In this document: piece by piece, positions 30,663-40,108 of the stretch
Layout of the letters: each line of letters begins with the position of its first letter
Numbering within the stretch: position 1 is the stretch's first letter
From: Streptomyces rimosus
Lineage (GTDB): Bacteria > Actinomycetota > Actinomycetes > Streptomycetales > Streptomycetaceae
Direction of reading: 5' to 3'
Assembly: GCF_008704655.1 (NCBI RefSeq)
Contig: NZ_CP023688.1
Location: forward strand, 7,012,001-7,076,000
DNA: 64,000 bases
The notes under the pieces: model-generated
The model's input: the letters and a program-made list of their open reading frames with translations, nothing else
Databases searched by the model: none
Told to the model about the DNA's origin: nothing
Position numbers and translations under genes: made by a program

Positions 30663-31445
30663 ATGGATGCCTCTTCGGACACCGCACCCGCCTCCCCCGC
30701 TGCCGCCCCCGACCCCACCGCTCCCGAGCAGATAGCCCCCGGCATCTGGTACGTGCCGTTCCCCGTGGGACACGTCTACCTCGTACGGCTTGCCGACGGC
30801 GGTTTCGCGGCCGTCGACACCGGCGTGCCGGGCTCGGCGCCCGCCATCCTGGACGCGCTGACCGCCATCGGCGGAAGCCCGGACGCGCTGCGGCAGATCG
30901 TGATCACCCACTCCCACATCGACCACATGGGCTCGGCCGCCGACCTGGTGGACGCCACCGGCGCCCGGGTCCTGGCGGGCGCGGCGGACGCCCCGTACAT
31001 CAGCGGCGCCGCCCCCGAGCCGCCGCCGCTCACCACCCCCAAGGAGCAGGCTCTGCACGAACAGGTCCTGGCGGGACTGGCCGAGGCGGGCACGCCGCCG
31101 CTCCGGCACGTGCGGGTGGACACCGAACTCCACGACGGCGACACCCTCGACGACTGGCCGGAGCCGGCCCGCGTCCTGCACGTCCCGGGCCACACGCCGG
31201 GCAGCATCGTCCTCCATCTGCCCGCCGCCGGCGTGCTGTTCACCGGCGACACCATGGGCCTGGGGCCGGCCGGCCCCCTCGTGCTCGGCCCGCTCAACGT
31301 CGACCGGGAGGCGGCCATCGCCTCGTTCCGGCGGCTCGCGGCGCTGCCCGGCGTGGACACCCTGTGCGTGGCGCACGGCGAGCCGGTCCGTACGGGCGCG
31401 GCGCGCGCTCTCCAGGAGGCCACGCCGGAGGCCGACTGGCTGTGA
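30663..31445 (+). CDS. Metallo-beta-lactamase-fold hydrolase
   Basis: A 260-residue MBL-superfamily enzyme of the glyoxalase II-like group. The dinuclear metal site is complete: HSHIDH (83-88), the histidine in HVPGHTPGS, the bridging Asp in FTGDT, and the last His in AHGEP. The first 22 residues are Ala/Pro-rich and dispensable. No partner points to a substrate; thioester or lactone hydrolysis is typical of the group. It appears to be a single gene with its own leaderless promoter. Confidence 0.87.
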   Translation: MDASSDTAPASPAAAPDPTAPEQIAPGIWYVPFPVGHVYLVRLADGGFAAVDTGVPGSAPAILDALTAIGGSPDALRQIVITHSHIDHMGSAADLVDATGARVLAGAADAPYISGAAPEPPPLTTPKEQALHEQVLAGLAEAGTPPLRHVRVDTELHDGDTLDDWPEPARVLHVPGHTPGSIVLHLPAAGVLFTGDTMGLGPAGPLVLGPLNVDREAAIASFRRLAALPGVDTLCVAHGEPVRTGAARALQEATPEADWL

Positions 31446-31598
31446 GACGGGCAGCCCGGCCGGCCCGGACGGACACGGTCGGTGGGCCGGATTCCTGGCC
31501 GTCCGGGCATTTCCCGTACGGGCAGAATGGCGTGTGCGGGAAGAACCGACCGGTGCGCCGCCCGACCGCGGCGCCGGAAATGGCAGAAAGGTTCCGTC

Positions 31599-32294
31599 AT
31601 GCAGCTGCACACCCACGAGTGGGGGACCGGTGAGCGGGTCGCGGTGCTGGTCCACGGCATCATGTCGGACCACCGCACCTGGCGCCGGGTGGGCCCGGCG
31701 CTGGCCGACCACGGTTACCGGGTCATCGCCGTCGACCTGCGCGGTCACGGCGCGAGCCCGCGCGGCCCGTACAGTGACGCGCTGTTCGCCGACGACCTGG
31801 TGGAGACCCTGCCCGCGAACGTCGAACTGGCGCTGGGGCACTCCCTCGGCGCGATGGCGCTGTCGCTGGCCGTGGAACGGCTGAACCCGAAGCGCGCCGT
31901 CTACTCGGAGCCGGCCTGGACCCGCGGCAACACCCGGCTGCCGATGGACACCGCGTTCTTCGCGGAGTTCAAGCACGCCTCCCCGCAGATGGTGCGCAGC
32001 TTCAACCCGCGCTGGGAGGAGGCCGACGTACAGCTGGAACTGGCGACGATCGACGCCTGGGACGAGGCCAGCGCGCTCGCTCTCTCCGGCAGCCACCAGG
32101 AGGAACGCATACCGGAGCGGGCGGTCGTGCCCTCCCTGGTGCAGGTGGCGGGGGAGGGCTTCCTCTTCACGGAGTCGGACAAGGAGCGGGTGGCGGCGCG
32201 CGGCTTCGAGGTCCGTACGGTCGAGGGCGCCGCGCACGTCATCCACCGGGACGACTTCGACGGCTTCATGAAGTCGCTCGACGGCTGGATCTAG
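31599..32294 (+). CDS. Alpha/beta hydrolase
   Basis: A 231-residue serine hydrolase of the alpha/beta fold. The oxyanion-hole stretch VLVHGIMSDHRTW, the strand VIAVDLRGHG, the nucleophile elbow GHSLG (80-84, Ser82) and the C-terminal histidine (AAHVIHRDD) are visible. The acid is probably an Asp or Glu in the VQVAGEGF strand. The ATG at 31599 has AGAAAGG seven bases before it. The substrate is unknown; the small lid suggests an esterase or lactonase. Confidence 0.87.
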   Translation: MQLHTHEWGTGERVAVLVHGIMSDHRTWRRVGPALADHGYRVIAVDLRGHGASPRGPYSDALFADDLVETLPANVELALGHSLGAMALSLAVERLNPKRAVYSEPAWTRGNTRLPMDTAFFAEFKHASPQMVRSFNPRWEEADVQLELATIDAWDEASALALSGSHQEERIPERAVVPSLVQVAGEGFLFTESDKERVAARGFEVRTVEGAAHVIHRDDFDGFMKSLDGWI

Positions 32295-32409
32295 CGGAAG
32301 GTGCCTGGTCGGGGGCGTGGATGCCGGAATTGGTGCCGAATGTTCAAAGTTGCACCACAGGCCGCCCGGCCGGGTATGGCGCGGGGTGCCGGCGTGCTGC
32401 CCGGGTGTT

Positions 32410-32439
32410 TTGCCGCGCTCGGCGGCGGCTGATTAGGGT
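32410..32439 (+). promoter_or_regulatory. Promoter of the sigma-factor/EssC operon
   Basis: TTGCCG (32410-32415) and TAGGGT (32434-32439) with 18 bases between resemble a housekeeping promoter, about 75 bases before the sigma-factor start. I found no second copy of a distinct ECF-type motif that would indicate autoregulation. Confidence 0.45.
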
Positions 32440-32515
32440 GTGGTCCGTGGTAGTAGCAACCACCCGCCCCCGGCCTGCGGACCGGCGTCCCGATACCCCC
32501 TGAGGCAGCACGACG

Positions 32516-33127
32516 ATGACCGAACCGGCGACTTCGGCCCGAGGCCCTGCCGCCGCGCCGGAGCGCCCCGGGCCGGTCCCCCCGCCGCCCACGCGGCCGT
32601 TCACCGAGGACCGCATCACCCGCCTCGTCCTGACCCATCGCCAGCCGCTGTTACGGTACGTCACCGGCCTGTTGCCCGCCGACCCGCAGCGCGCGGAGGA
32701 CGTCGTCCAGGAAACGCTGCTGCGTGCCTGGCTGGAAAGCGACGTGACGCGCGTCCGGGACACCCGGCGCGAGGCCGGGTGGGAACCGGGACTGCCCTGG
32801 CTGTTCAGGGTCGCCCGCAACGTCGTGATCGACTGGAGCCGGCGCGACAGCTCCCGGCCGGCCGTGCCGACCGGGCTGCCGCCGGAGACGGCCGGCCCCG
32901 CGGACGACATCGCGCACGTCGTGGAGCGGACGCACGTCGTCGGGTTGCTCGCCCAACTGTCCCGCCCCCATCGAGAGGTTCTGGTGTACACATACCTGCT
33001 CGGCTGTTCCGGCCCCGACACGGCGCACGCGCTGGGCATACCGCCCGGCACGGTGAAGTCCCGGCTGCACCACGCCATGCACCACCTGCGGCGGGCGGCC
33101 GCGCCCGAGGCCGGGGAGCGCGGATGA
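32516..33127 (+). CDS. ECF RNA polymerase sigma factor
   Basis: A 203-residue group IV sigma factor. Region 2 spans about residues 38-100 (LLRYVTGLLPADPQRAEDVVQETLLRAWLE, then WLFRVARNVVIDWSRR). Region 4 spans about 130-190 (LLAQLSRPHREVLVYTYLLGCSGPDTAHALGIPPGTVKSRLHHAMHHLRR). The N terminus is a proline-rich extension. No zinc-finger anti-sigma gene adjoins. Instead the stop overlaps a one-pass membrane protein gene by 4 bases, which in turn overlaps the EssC-type ATPase, so it probably regulates or is tied to the secretion island. Confidence 0.9.
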   Translation: MTEPATSARGPAAAPERPGPVPPPPTRPFTEDRITRLVLTHRQPLLRYVTGLLPADPQRAEDVVQETLLRAWLESDVTRVRDTRREAGWEPGLPWLFRVARNVVIDWSRRDSSRPAVPTGLPPETAGPADDIAHVVERTHVVGLLAQLSRPHREVLVYTYLLGCSGPDTAHALGIPPGTVKSRLHHAMHHLRRAAAPEAGERG

Positions 33128-34917
33128 GCGGCGTCGGCCACGCGGCGCCGCCGGGCACGGCGGCGCACGCACCGCTGCCGCTGGCCCTCGGCATGCCGGA
33201 CCGCAACTCCTGGCTGATCCTCATCGGCTTCCTCGTCGCGCTCGTCCTGATCCTCTGGCTCATCGGCCGCGCCGTGCGCAAACAGGGCGGCTTCCGCCGC
33301 GCCTGCCGCCGGATCGCCTGGGAGATCCGGATGACCGCGCGCGCCTTCACCGCGCCGCTCCGCGCGTACCTGCGGCACCGGCGCTGCGCCCGGACGCTCG
33401 CCGCGTACTTCGCCGACCCGGCCGCGTACGACACCGCGCGCGCCGCGCTGGACCGCGCGGACGCGGACACGGGCGACGGCTGCTACGCGCCGGCCGTCCA
33501 GCTCGCGCAGACCCGCGACCGGGTGCGTGTCGTCATCGCGGGCCGTGACCCGGCCGGTGCCGCCGGCCCGGTCCTGCCCTGGACGGACGCGGCGGGCGAG
33601 CCGGGGGAGTGGACCTGGTCCGCACCGGCCGACGCGGTACGGGGCCCCGCGGGCCACGGCCGGGCCGTACGCCTGCCGCTCGTCCTGGGCGTGGACCGCA
33701 AGGTGCCGGGCGTGGTGCTCGTCGACTGGCTGCGCGGCCCCGCTGCGCTGGGCGTCGAGGGCGACCCGCAGGTGTCCCGCAGCGTGCTCCAGGCGCTGGC
33801 CGCGCAGGTGGACCGGATGCCGGACGGGCCGCCGGTCCTGATCACCGCGGGCGTCCATCCGCGCTTCCCGGGCCGCCCGCTGGACGACGTGCTCGCGGAA
33901 CTCGCCGCCGGTGCTTCCGGCCAGGGACCGGCCGCCGGGCCGGATGCCCAGACCCCGGACCCGACGGCCGTTCCGGTGGTGGTCTGCTGGGCCCCCACGC
34001 CCGAACAGGCGGCACGCCTCGCGGACCTGTGCGCGCGGGGACGCGCCCGCGCGCTCGTCGGCGGCCGGCTGCCCGGCGCCTGCTGGGTCCTGCACGCCGA
34101 ACCGGACGGGCGGGTGCTCGGCCCCGGCCCGCGCGTGGACGTGGAATCGCCCGCGCTCGGCCCGGCGGTGGCCCGCGCGGTACGGCGGCGGCAGGCCGCC
34201 CCGCATTGCGTGCTGCCGGGGGCCGGTATGGCTGCGGGTACGGTCCCGGCCGGGCCGCCCGTGCAGCCGGACTTGCACAAGTCGGAGCCCGCATCCGTAC
34301 GGAATGCAGAGCCGGTCCAGGACCCGCGGCAGCCGGAGCCCGCATCCGTACGGCACGCAGAGCCCGCCCCGGGCCCGCGGCAGCCGGAACCCGTCGCACC
34401 GCGGCAGCCGGAACCTTTCGCCGCTGCCCAGCCCTCCCCGGACTTCGCCGAACCCGGGCGCTCCCCGGACCTCGCGGAACCACGGCCCGCCCCGGACTCC
34501 GCCGAGCCCGTACGGGAACCGGCAGCCGCCGTCCGCCCGTCCGAGCCCGGCCCCGCCGCACCCCCACAGCCGCCCCGTAAGGACAGCGCACCGCGCGAAT
34601 CCGCCGCTCTGAACGCCGACTTCGCCGAGCCCGAGCCGGGCGCGGGCGCAGGTGCGGGAGCATCCGCACCGGCCCCGGCACCGCCCCCGGCCGCGCCCGC
34701 TCCCCGCCAGGCAGAAGCCTCCCCGGCACCCGGTTCCGGCACCGCTCCCGGCGCCGACTTCGCGGAACCGGACTTCGCGGAGCCGGACCTGGCCGAGCCC
34801 GGGTCCGCCGCCGCGCCGCCCGGCCTGGCCGGCGTGTCCGCCGCGGGCACCTCCGAAGCCGACTCCGACCCCGCCGCCACCGGCGATCCCCAGGAACGGA
34901 CTCCCCGAACCCCGTGA
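33124..34917 (+). CDS. One-pass membrane protein of the secretion island
   Basis: A 597-residue protein: a short outside segment, one transmembrane helix (about 33-54, LILIGFLVALVLILWLIG), then a basic juxtamembrane part and a folded domain of about 300 residues with no family I recognise. From about residue 375 onward it is Pro/Glu/Ala-rich, with repeats such as RQPEPASVRHAEP and DFAEPDFAEPDLAEP. It overlaps the sigma-factor stop (ATGA) and the ATPase start (GTGA), so the three are coupled. A role as sigma regulator or as translocase partner is inference. Confidence 0.75.
   Translation: MSGVGHAAPPGTAAHAPLPLALGMPDRNSWLILIGFLVALVLILWLIGRAVRKQGGFRRACRRIAWEIRMTARAFTAPLRAYLRHRRCARTLAAYFADPAAYDTARAALDRADADTGDGCYAPAVQLAQTRDRVRVVIAGRDPAGAAGPVLPWTDAAGEPGEWTWSAPADAVRGPAGHGRAVRLPLVLGVDRKVPGVVLVDWLRGPAALGVEGDPQVSRSVLQALAAQVDRMPDGPPVLITAGVHPRFPGRPLDDVLAELAAGASGQGPAAGPDAQTPDPTAVPVVVCWAPTPEQAARLADLCARGRARALVGGRLPGACWVLHAEPDGRVLGPGPRVDVESPALGPAVARAVRRRQAAPHCVLPGAGMAAGTVPAGPPVQPDLHKSEPASVRNAEPVQDPRQPEPASVRHAEPAPGPRQPEPVAPRQPEPFAAAQPSPDFAEPGRSPDLAEPRPAPDSAEPVREPAAAVRPSEPGPAAPPQPPRKDSAPRESAALNADFAEPEPGAGAGAGASAPAPAPPPAAPAPRQAEASPAPGSGTAPGADFAEPDFAEPDLAEPGSAAAPPGLAGVSAAGTSEADSDPAATGDPQERTPRTP
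34270..34480 (+). repeat. Repeats coding Pro/Glu segments
   Basis: A unit of about 48 bp (starting GAGCCCGCATCCGTACGG) occurs at about 34288 and 34336, followed by shorter CGGCAGCCGGA copies. They encode EPASVRxAEP and RQPEP in the cytoplasmic tail of the membrane protein. Confidence 0.65.
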
Positions 34918-37900
34918 GACTCTTCGTCACCCTCGCTCCGGCCGCCCCGGAAGCCTCCGCCGCGGCCGGGGCCGGCTCCCCGCACGCCGCCCCCGAGCGG
35001 CGCGACCTGGTCCTGCACACCCCGGGCTCGACCACCGTCGGCGCCCTGGCCGCGCGCCTCGCCGGCCAGGGCGCGGCCGAGGACGCGCCGCCCGCGCTCT
35101 TCCTCGGCGACCGTGAAGTGCCCGCCAACCTGCCGATATCCGCCAGCGGGATACGCGACGGCGCGACGCTGGGCCTCGGCGGCCCCGTACCGCCCGACCC
35201 GGACGGCGGCTACGGCCCCGAGCGCACCGAACTGCCGCCGCCGTCCCGCTCCGCCGACGGCGAGCGGCTGCCCCGCGCGCCCCGCGTGGAACTCCAGCTG
35301 ATCGGCGGGCGCGGTGCCGGACGCGTCTGGCCGCTGGACGTCGGTACGCACACCATCGGCCCGGCGGCGGGCAGTTCCGTACGCCTGACCGGCCGGGACG
35401 TGCCCGCGACGGGCATTCGCGTCACGGTACGCGCGGACGGCACGGTGCTGCTGGACCCCGGCCCGGCGGCCCGCAAGCCCGCGAGCACCGGCGCCGCGGC
35501 CGGCCACCGCACCGACGTCGGCCTGTCCGTGCCCGAACCGCCCCCCGCCCGGCCCCGTGCCGACGCGACCCCGCTGCCGCCCCCGCCGCCGCCCGAACTG
35601 CCCGACCCGTACGCCGACACCCACCAGCCGCTCCCGGCGGGCTGGTCGGAGTGGCCGCTCGGCGGTGAACTGCGGCTGGGCGAGTACCTGCTGCGGGTGG
35701 CCGAGCCCACCGAGGCGGACGCCGCCGTCGCCACCTCCGAGGACGGCGCGTACCTGGACTTCAACCGGCCGCCGCGGATCGTGCCGCCGCTGGTGCCGGA
35801 GCGGTTCACGCTGCCCTCGCCGCCGGTGCCGCCGCCCCGGCGCACCATCCCGCTGCTGGTGGTCATCGCGCCGATGTTCATGGGCGTCGGCATGGTCGTC
35901 TTCCTGCACTCGTACTTCTACCTGATGTTCGCGTTCTTCAGCCCGGTGCTCGCCATCGGCAACTGGCTCAGCACCAAGCGCAGCGGCTGGCGCGACTTCC
36001 TGACCTCGGTCGCCAACTACCGCGCCCGGCGCGCCTCGCTGGAGCAGGACGTCAAGGGCATGGTCGAGCGCGAGCGCGGCCTGCGGGTCGCCGCCGGACC
36101 CGACCCGGCCGCCGCCGGCATGTGGGCCGTCGGCCCCGGCGCCCGCCTGTGGGAGCGCCGCCGCGGCCACCCGGACCACCTGCTGCTGCGCGTCGGCACC
36201 GTCCGCCAGGCGTCGCTGCTGACGATCGAGGACGCCTCCCGCGAGGACAACCACCGCTCCGTCAACTGGCAGATACCGGACATGCCGATCGGCGTGGACC
36301 TGTGCGGGGACGGGGTCGTCGGCATCTCCGGCGAGACCGACGCGGCCCGCGCGCTGGCCCGCTGGACCGTCGCGCAGGCCGCGATCCTGCACAGCCCGCG
36401 CGACGTACGGATCACCGTGCTCACCGACGCGGCGGGCGCGTCCGCCTGGGAGTGGGTGCGGTGGCTGCCGCACGCCCGCCCCGGCGAGGGCGGCGTCGCC
36501 GCGCCGCCCTCCGGCGGGCCCACCGTCACCGTCGGCAACGATCCGGAGACGGTCGCCAACCGGGTCTCCGAACTGGTCTCCGCGATCCGCTCCCGGGCCC
36601 GTGCGCGGGAGTCCGCGATGGGTGGCGCGCTGCTCGCCGAACCGGACCTCGTCGTCGTCCTCGACGGCGCCCGGCGGCTGCGCGACGTGCCCGGCGTGGT
36701 GCAGGTGCTCAAGGAGGGCCCGGCCGTACGGGTCTTCCTGATCTGCCTCGACCAGGAGGAGCGGATGCTCCCCGAGGAGTGCGTCACCGTCTGCGCGGTC
36801 GGCGCCCGCGAGGTCACGCTGCGCCGTACCGGCAGCGCCGACCTCACCGGCATCCGGCCCGACCTGGTGGACACCGGCTGGTGCGAGCGGATCGGACGCG
36901 CCCTGGCCCCCGTACGCGACGTCACCCCGGACGGCTCGGACGGCCTGCCGGACCGCGTCAAGCTGCTGGACCTGCTGGGCCTGGAGCCGCCGCAGGCCGC
37001 CGAACTGGCCGCCCGCTGGACCAAGCGCCCGGCCTCCACCGGCGTCCTGCTCGGCACCGGCTACACCGGTCCGGTCACCTTCGACCTGGTCAAGGACGGC
37101 CCGCACGGCCTGATCGCGGGCACCACCGGCGCCGGCAAGTCCGAACTCCTCCAGACGCTGGTGGCCTCCCTCGCGGCGGTCAACCGGCCGGACGAGATGA
37201 CGTTCGTGCTCGTCGACTACAAGGGCGGCAGCGCCTTCGCGGGCTGCGAGCGGCTGCCGCACGTGCTGGGCATGGTCACCGACCTGGACAGCCACCTGGT
37301 CGAGCGGGCCCTGACCTCGCTGACCGCCGAACTGACCCGCCGCGAACGCATCCTGGCCGACGCGGGCGCCAAGGACCACACCGAATACCGGGCGATGCGC
37401 CGCCGCGACCCCGCGCTGGCCCCGCTGCCCAGGCTGCTGCTCATCATCGACGAGTTCGCCACCCTGGCCCGCGACGTGCCCGAGTTCGTGCCCGGACTGG
37501 TCGGCATCGCCCAGCGCGGCCGCTCGCTCGGCCTGCACCTGCTGCTCGCCACCCAGCGCCCGGCCGGCGTGGTCACCGCCGACATCCGCGCCAACACCAA
37601 CCTGCGGATCTCGCTGCGCGTCACCGACGCCCTCGACAGCCAGGACGTCCTGGAGGTCAACGACGCGGTCAGCATCTCCAGCGACACCCCGGGCCGCGCC
37701 CTGGCCCGGGTCGGGCACCGCTCGGTGCTGCCGTTCCAGACCGCCTTCGTCGGCGCCGTACGCGACGGCGCGCAGGCCGCGCCCGCGGACGACGGGGACA
37801 CCCCGGCCGGGCCGCAGTCCGAGGCGGACGTGTGGACCAGCGAACTGACCTGGTCGCTGCTGGGCCGTACGGCCGCCGAGCCCGCCGAGGAGACCGCGGA

Positions 37901-39647
37901 CCTCTTCGACGCCATCCAGGAGGCGATGGACGAGCGCGACGCGGCCACCGACCTGACGGTCCTGGTCGACGCGGTCCAGGAGGCCGCCGAACAGCTGAAG
38001 ATCGAGCGGCAGCCCAGTCCGTGGCTGCCGGCGCTGCCGCACGCGGTCAGCCTGGCCGAACTGCCGGAGCTGCCCGACCCGGCCGACGGACGCCTCGCGC
38101 CGGTCCTGTGGGGCGTGGCCGACCTGCCGGGCGCCCAGCGCCAGGAGCCCCTGGAGCTGGACCTCACCCGCTTCGGGCACCTGTACGTCCTGGGCACCCC
38201 GCGCTCCGGCCGCTCCCAGGTCCTGCGCACCATCGGCGGCGCCCTGGCCCAGCGGCACTCCAGCGCCGACGTGCACCTGTACGGCATCGACGCGGCCGGC
38301 GGCGCCCTGGCGGCCCTGTCCGAACTGCCGCACTGTGGCGCCGTCGTACCGCGCGCCGACCTGGAACGGCTCGGCCGCCTGCTGACCCGCCTCACCGCCG
38401 AGATGAGCGCCCGCCAGGAACTGCTCACCTCGCACGGCGCCGCCAACCTCACCGAACTGCGCGCCCTGCTGAAGCCCGCCGAACGCCCCGCGCACGTCGT
38501 CGTCCTGATCGACGGCTGGGACTCGCTGGCCGCCCTGCTCGGCGACCACGACAACGGCCGGCCGATACAGGAGCTGACCGCGCTGATCCGCGAGGGCGCG
38601 CCGATGGGCCTGCACGTCATCGCCACGTCCGAGCGGGCCCTGATGACCGGCAAGGTCGCCTCGCTCAACGACGAGCGGCTGCTGCTGCGGATGTCCGACC
38701 GCAACGAGTACAGCCTGGCGGGCATCTCGCCCAAGCAGGTGCCGGCCGTCGTCCCGCAGGGCCGCGGCTGGCGCGGCGGCAGCGGCATCGAGGTACAGGT
38801 CGCGCTGCTCGGCGAGCCGACGCAGGGGCCGGTCACGGGCCGCGACCAGGCCGAGGCGCTCAAGCGGATCGGGGAGCGGGCCGCCCGGCGCGACCGCGAC
38901 CTGCCCGCGGCCCGCCGCCCCGCGCGCGTCATGAGCCTGCCCCGCCAGGTCTCCTTCACCGACGCGTACGAGAAGGTCCCGGCCGCCGACCGGCGCCCGC
39001 TGTGGGGCCTGATCGGTGTCGGCGGCGACGAGCTGGGCGCCATCGGCGTGGACTTCGCGGCCGACGCGCCGTCCTTCCTCGTCAGCGGCCCGCCCGGCAG
39101 CGGCCGGTCCACCGCGCTGACCACGCTCGCGGTGTCCCTGCTGGCGGGCGGCACCCGGGTGGTCGCGCTCACCCCGCGCGAATCGCCGCTGCGGGGCCTG
39201 GCCCGGCACCCGCGGGCCGTGGTCATCACGGACCCCGACCCGCTGGCCGACGAGGTCACCGCGGCGCTGAACGCCGAACCGGGGCCCACCGTGGTCCTGG
39301 TGGACGACGCCGACCTGCTCGCCCAGCTGCCCGCGGCCGACGCGGCGCTGCGCGAGGTCGCCACCACCGGACGCGACCGCGGCATCGGCCTGGTCGCCGC
39401 CGCCACCGCCGAGACGCTGACCTCGGTCGGCATCGGCTGGCTGGGCCTGGTGCGGCGTGTACGCAAGGGCATGCTGCTCTCGCCGCAGTCACCGGGCGAG
39501 GGCGACATCCTCGGCGTACGGGTGCCGTACGACCTGCTGCGCGGCCGCCCGACGCCGGGCCGCGGCCTGACCGTCGACCCGGTCACCGGCGCACTGGTGT
39601 CGGTGCTGGTGCCGGAGACGGTGCTGCGCGACGGGGACGCGGGCTGA
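34914..39647 (+). CDS. EssC/EccC-type FtsK/SpoIIIE secretion ATPase
   Basis: The motor of a type VII-like secretion system. The 1,577-residue protein has an N-terminal ubiquitin/FHA-like region (about 1-270, including VELQLIGGRGAGRVWPLDVGTHTIG), two membrane segments (about 311-355), then three FtsK-type ATPase domains. Domain 1 is intact: GTTGAGKS (736-743, Lys742) and Walker B Asp846-Glu847. Domains 2 and 3 have Arg in place of the Walker lysine (Arg1100 in GTPRSGRS, Arg1398 in GPPGSGRS) and degenerate Walker B sites. The unsplit chain with N-terminal FHA-like domains resembles Firmicute EssC/YukBA rather than split mycobacterial EccCa/Cb. Confidence 0.92.
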   Translation: MRLFVTLAPAAPEASAAAGAGSPHAAPERRDLVLHTPGSTTVGALAARLAGQGAAEDAPPALFLGDREVPANLPISASGIRDGATLGLGGPVPPDPDGGYGPERTELPPPSRSADGERLPRAPRVELQLIGGRGAGRVWPLDVGTHTIGPAAGSSVRLTGRDVPATGIRVTVRADGTVLLDPGPAARKPASTGAAAGHRTDVGLSVPEPPPARPRADATPLPPPPPPELPDPYADTHQPLPAGWSEWPLGGELRLGEYLLRVAEPTEADAAVATSEDGAYLDFNRPPRIVPPLVPERFTLPSPPVPPPRRTIPLLVVIAPMFMGVGMVVFLHSYFYLMFAFFSPVLAIGNWLSTKRSGWRDFLTSVANYRARRASLEQDVKGMVERERGLRVAAGPDPAAAGMWAVGPGARLWERRRGHPDHLLLRVGTVRQASLLTIEDASREDNHRSVNWQIPDMPIGVDLCGDGVVGISGETDAARALARWTVAQAAILHSPRDVRITVLTDAAGASAWEWVRWLPHARPGEGGVAAPPSGGPTVTVGNDPETVANRVSELVSAIRSRARARESAMGGALLAEPDLVVVLDGARRLRDVPGVVQVLKEGPAVRVFLICLDQEERMLPEECVTVCAVGAREVTLRRTGSADLTGIRPDLVDTGWCERIGRALAPVRDVTPDGSDGLPDRVKLLDLLGLEPPQAAELAARWTKRPASTGVLLGTGYTGPVTFDLVKDGPHGLIAGTTGAGKSELLQTLVASLAAVNRPDEMTFVLVDYKGGSAFAGCERLPHVLGMVTDLDSHLVERALTSLTAELTRRERILADAGAKDHTEYRAMRRRDPALAPLPRLLLIIDEFATLARDVPEFVPGLVGIAQRGRSLGLHLLLATQRPAGVVTADIRANTNLRISLRVTDALDSQDVLEVNDAVSISSDTPGRALARVGHRSVLPFQTAFVGAVRDGAQAAPADDGDTPAGPQSEADVWTSELTWSLLGRTAAEPAEETADLFDAIQEAMDERDAATDLTVLVDAVQEAAEQLKIERQPSPWLPALPHAVSLAELPELPDPADGRLAPVLWGVADLPGAQRQEPLELDLTRFGHLYVLGTPRSGRSQVLRTIGGALAQRHSSADVHLYGIDAAGGALAALSELPHCGAVVPRADLERLGRLLTRLTAEMSARQELLTSHGAANLTELRALLKPAERPAHVVVLIDGWDSLAALLGDHDNGRPIQELTALIREGAPMGLHVIATSERALMTGKVASLNDERLLLRMSDRNEYSLAGISPKQVPAVVPQGRGWRGGSGIEVQVALLGEPTQGPVTGRDQAEALKRIGERAARRDRDLPAARRPARVMSLPRQVSFTDAYEKVPAADRRPLWGLIGVGGDELGAIGVDFAADAPSFLVSGPPGSGRSTALTTLAVSLLAGGTRVVALTPRESPLRGLARHPRAVVITDPDPLADEVTAALNAEPGPTVVLVDDADLLAQLPAADAALREVATTGRDRGIGLVAAATAETLTSVGIGWLGLVRRVRKGMLLSPQSPGEGDILGVRVPYDLLRGRPTPGRGLTVDPVTGALVSVLVPETVLRDGDAG

Positions 39648-39650
39648 CCT

Positions 39651-39703
39651 CACGACGGTGCCCCGCCACCGGACCTGGCGTCCGGTGGCGGGGCACCGTC
39701 GTG
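39651..39703. terminator. Very stable bidirectional terminator
   Basis: A perfect 24-bp stem (39651-39674 with 39680-39703) and a 5-base loop lie between the converging ATPase and WXG100 genes. It is the longest hairpin I found in the window. Confidence 0.85.
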
Positions 39704-39717
39704 TCGTACGGCCGGGG

Positions 39718-40026
39718 TCAGCCGGCCTTCTTGGTGCCGGCCGCGATGTCCGCGTCCATCTTCTCGATGTTGTTCTTGATCTGGTTGAACTGGTTGGCGA
39801 AGGAGTTGATGCTCTCCACGGCCTTCTGCAGCGACGCGGTGAGGTTGGTGTACGACTCCTTCAGCGCCGGGCTGCTCTGCTGCATGAACATGCCGTTGTC
39901 GAGCAGGCCCTCGACGGTGGTCTTGGTGCTGATCAGCAGCGGGTTGATGTCGTTGACGGCCTGGTTCATCACGCCGGAGACGCGCTGGATCTCGTTGTAG
40001 TCGATGTTGATGTTGCCTGCGGGCAT
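39718..40026 (-). CDS. WXG100-like secreted protein lacking the Trp
   Basis: A 102-residue protein with the size and helix-turn-helix pattern of ESAT-6/WXG100 proteins, substrates of type VII secretion. The turn that usually holds W-x-G is D43-N44-G45, so the Trp is replaced while the Gly remains. The C-terminal half (about 55-92) has a clean heptad pattern. No YxxxD/E tail signal is obvious. The ATG at 40026 has GGGAGA before it. It is downstream of a second, WXG-containing protein on the same strand and faces the translocase gene. Confidence 0.8.
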   Translation of the reverse strand: MPAGNINIDYNEIQRVSGVMNQAVNDINPLLISTKTTVEGLLDNGMFMQQSSPALKESYTNLTASLQKAVESINSFANQFNQIKNNIEKMDADIAAGTKKAG

Positions 40027-40108
40027 GGTGCTGTCTCCCTGGATCGATGGGGGGATGGGTGGAACGTCCGGACGGGGTCCGGGTGCGCCGGGCCGGGGGG
40101 AGGGGCCG

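Noticed and set aside
33483..39209. A 1,908-codon antisense frame over the EssC-type ATPase
   Set aside because: Walker motifs lie on the plus strand; the antisense frame has no recognisable domain.
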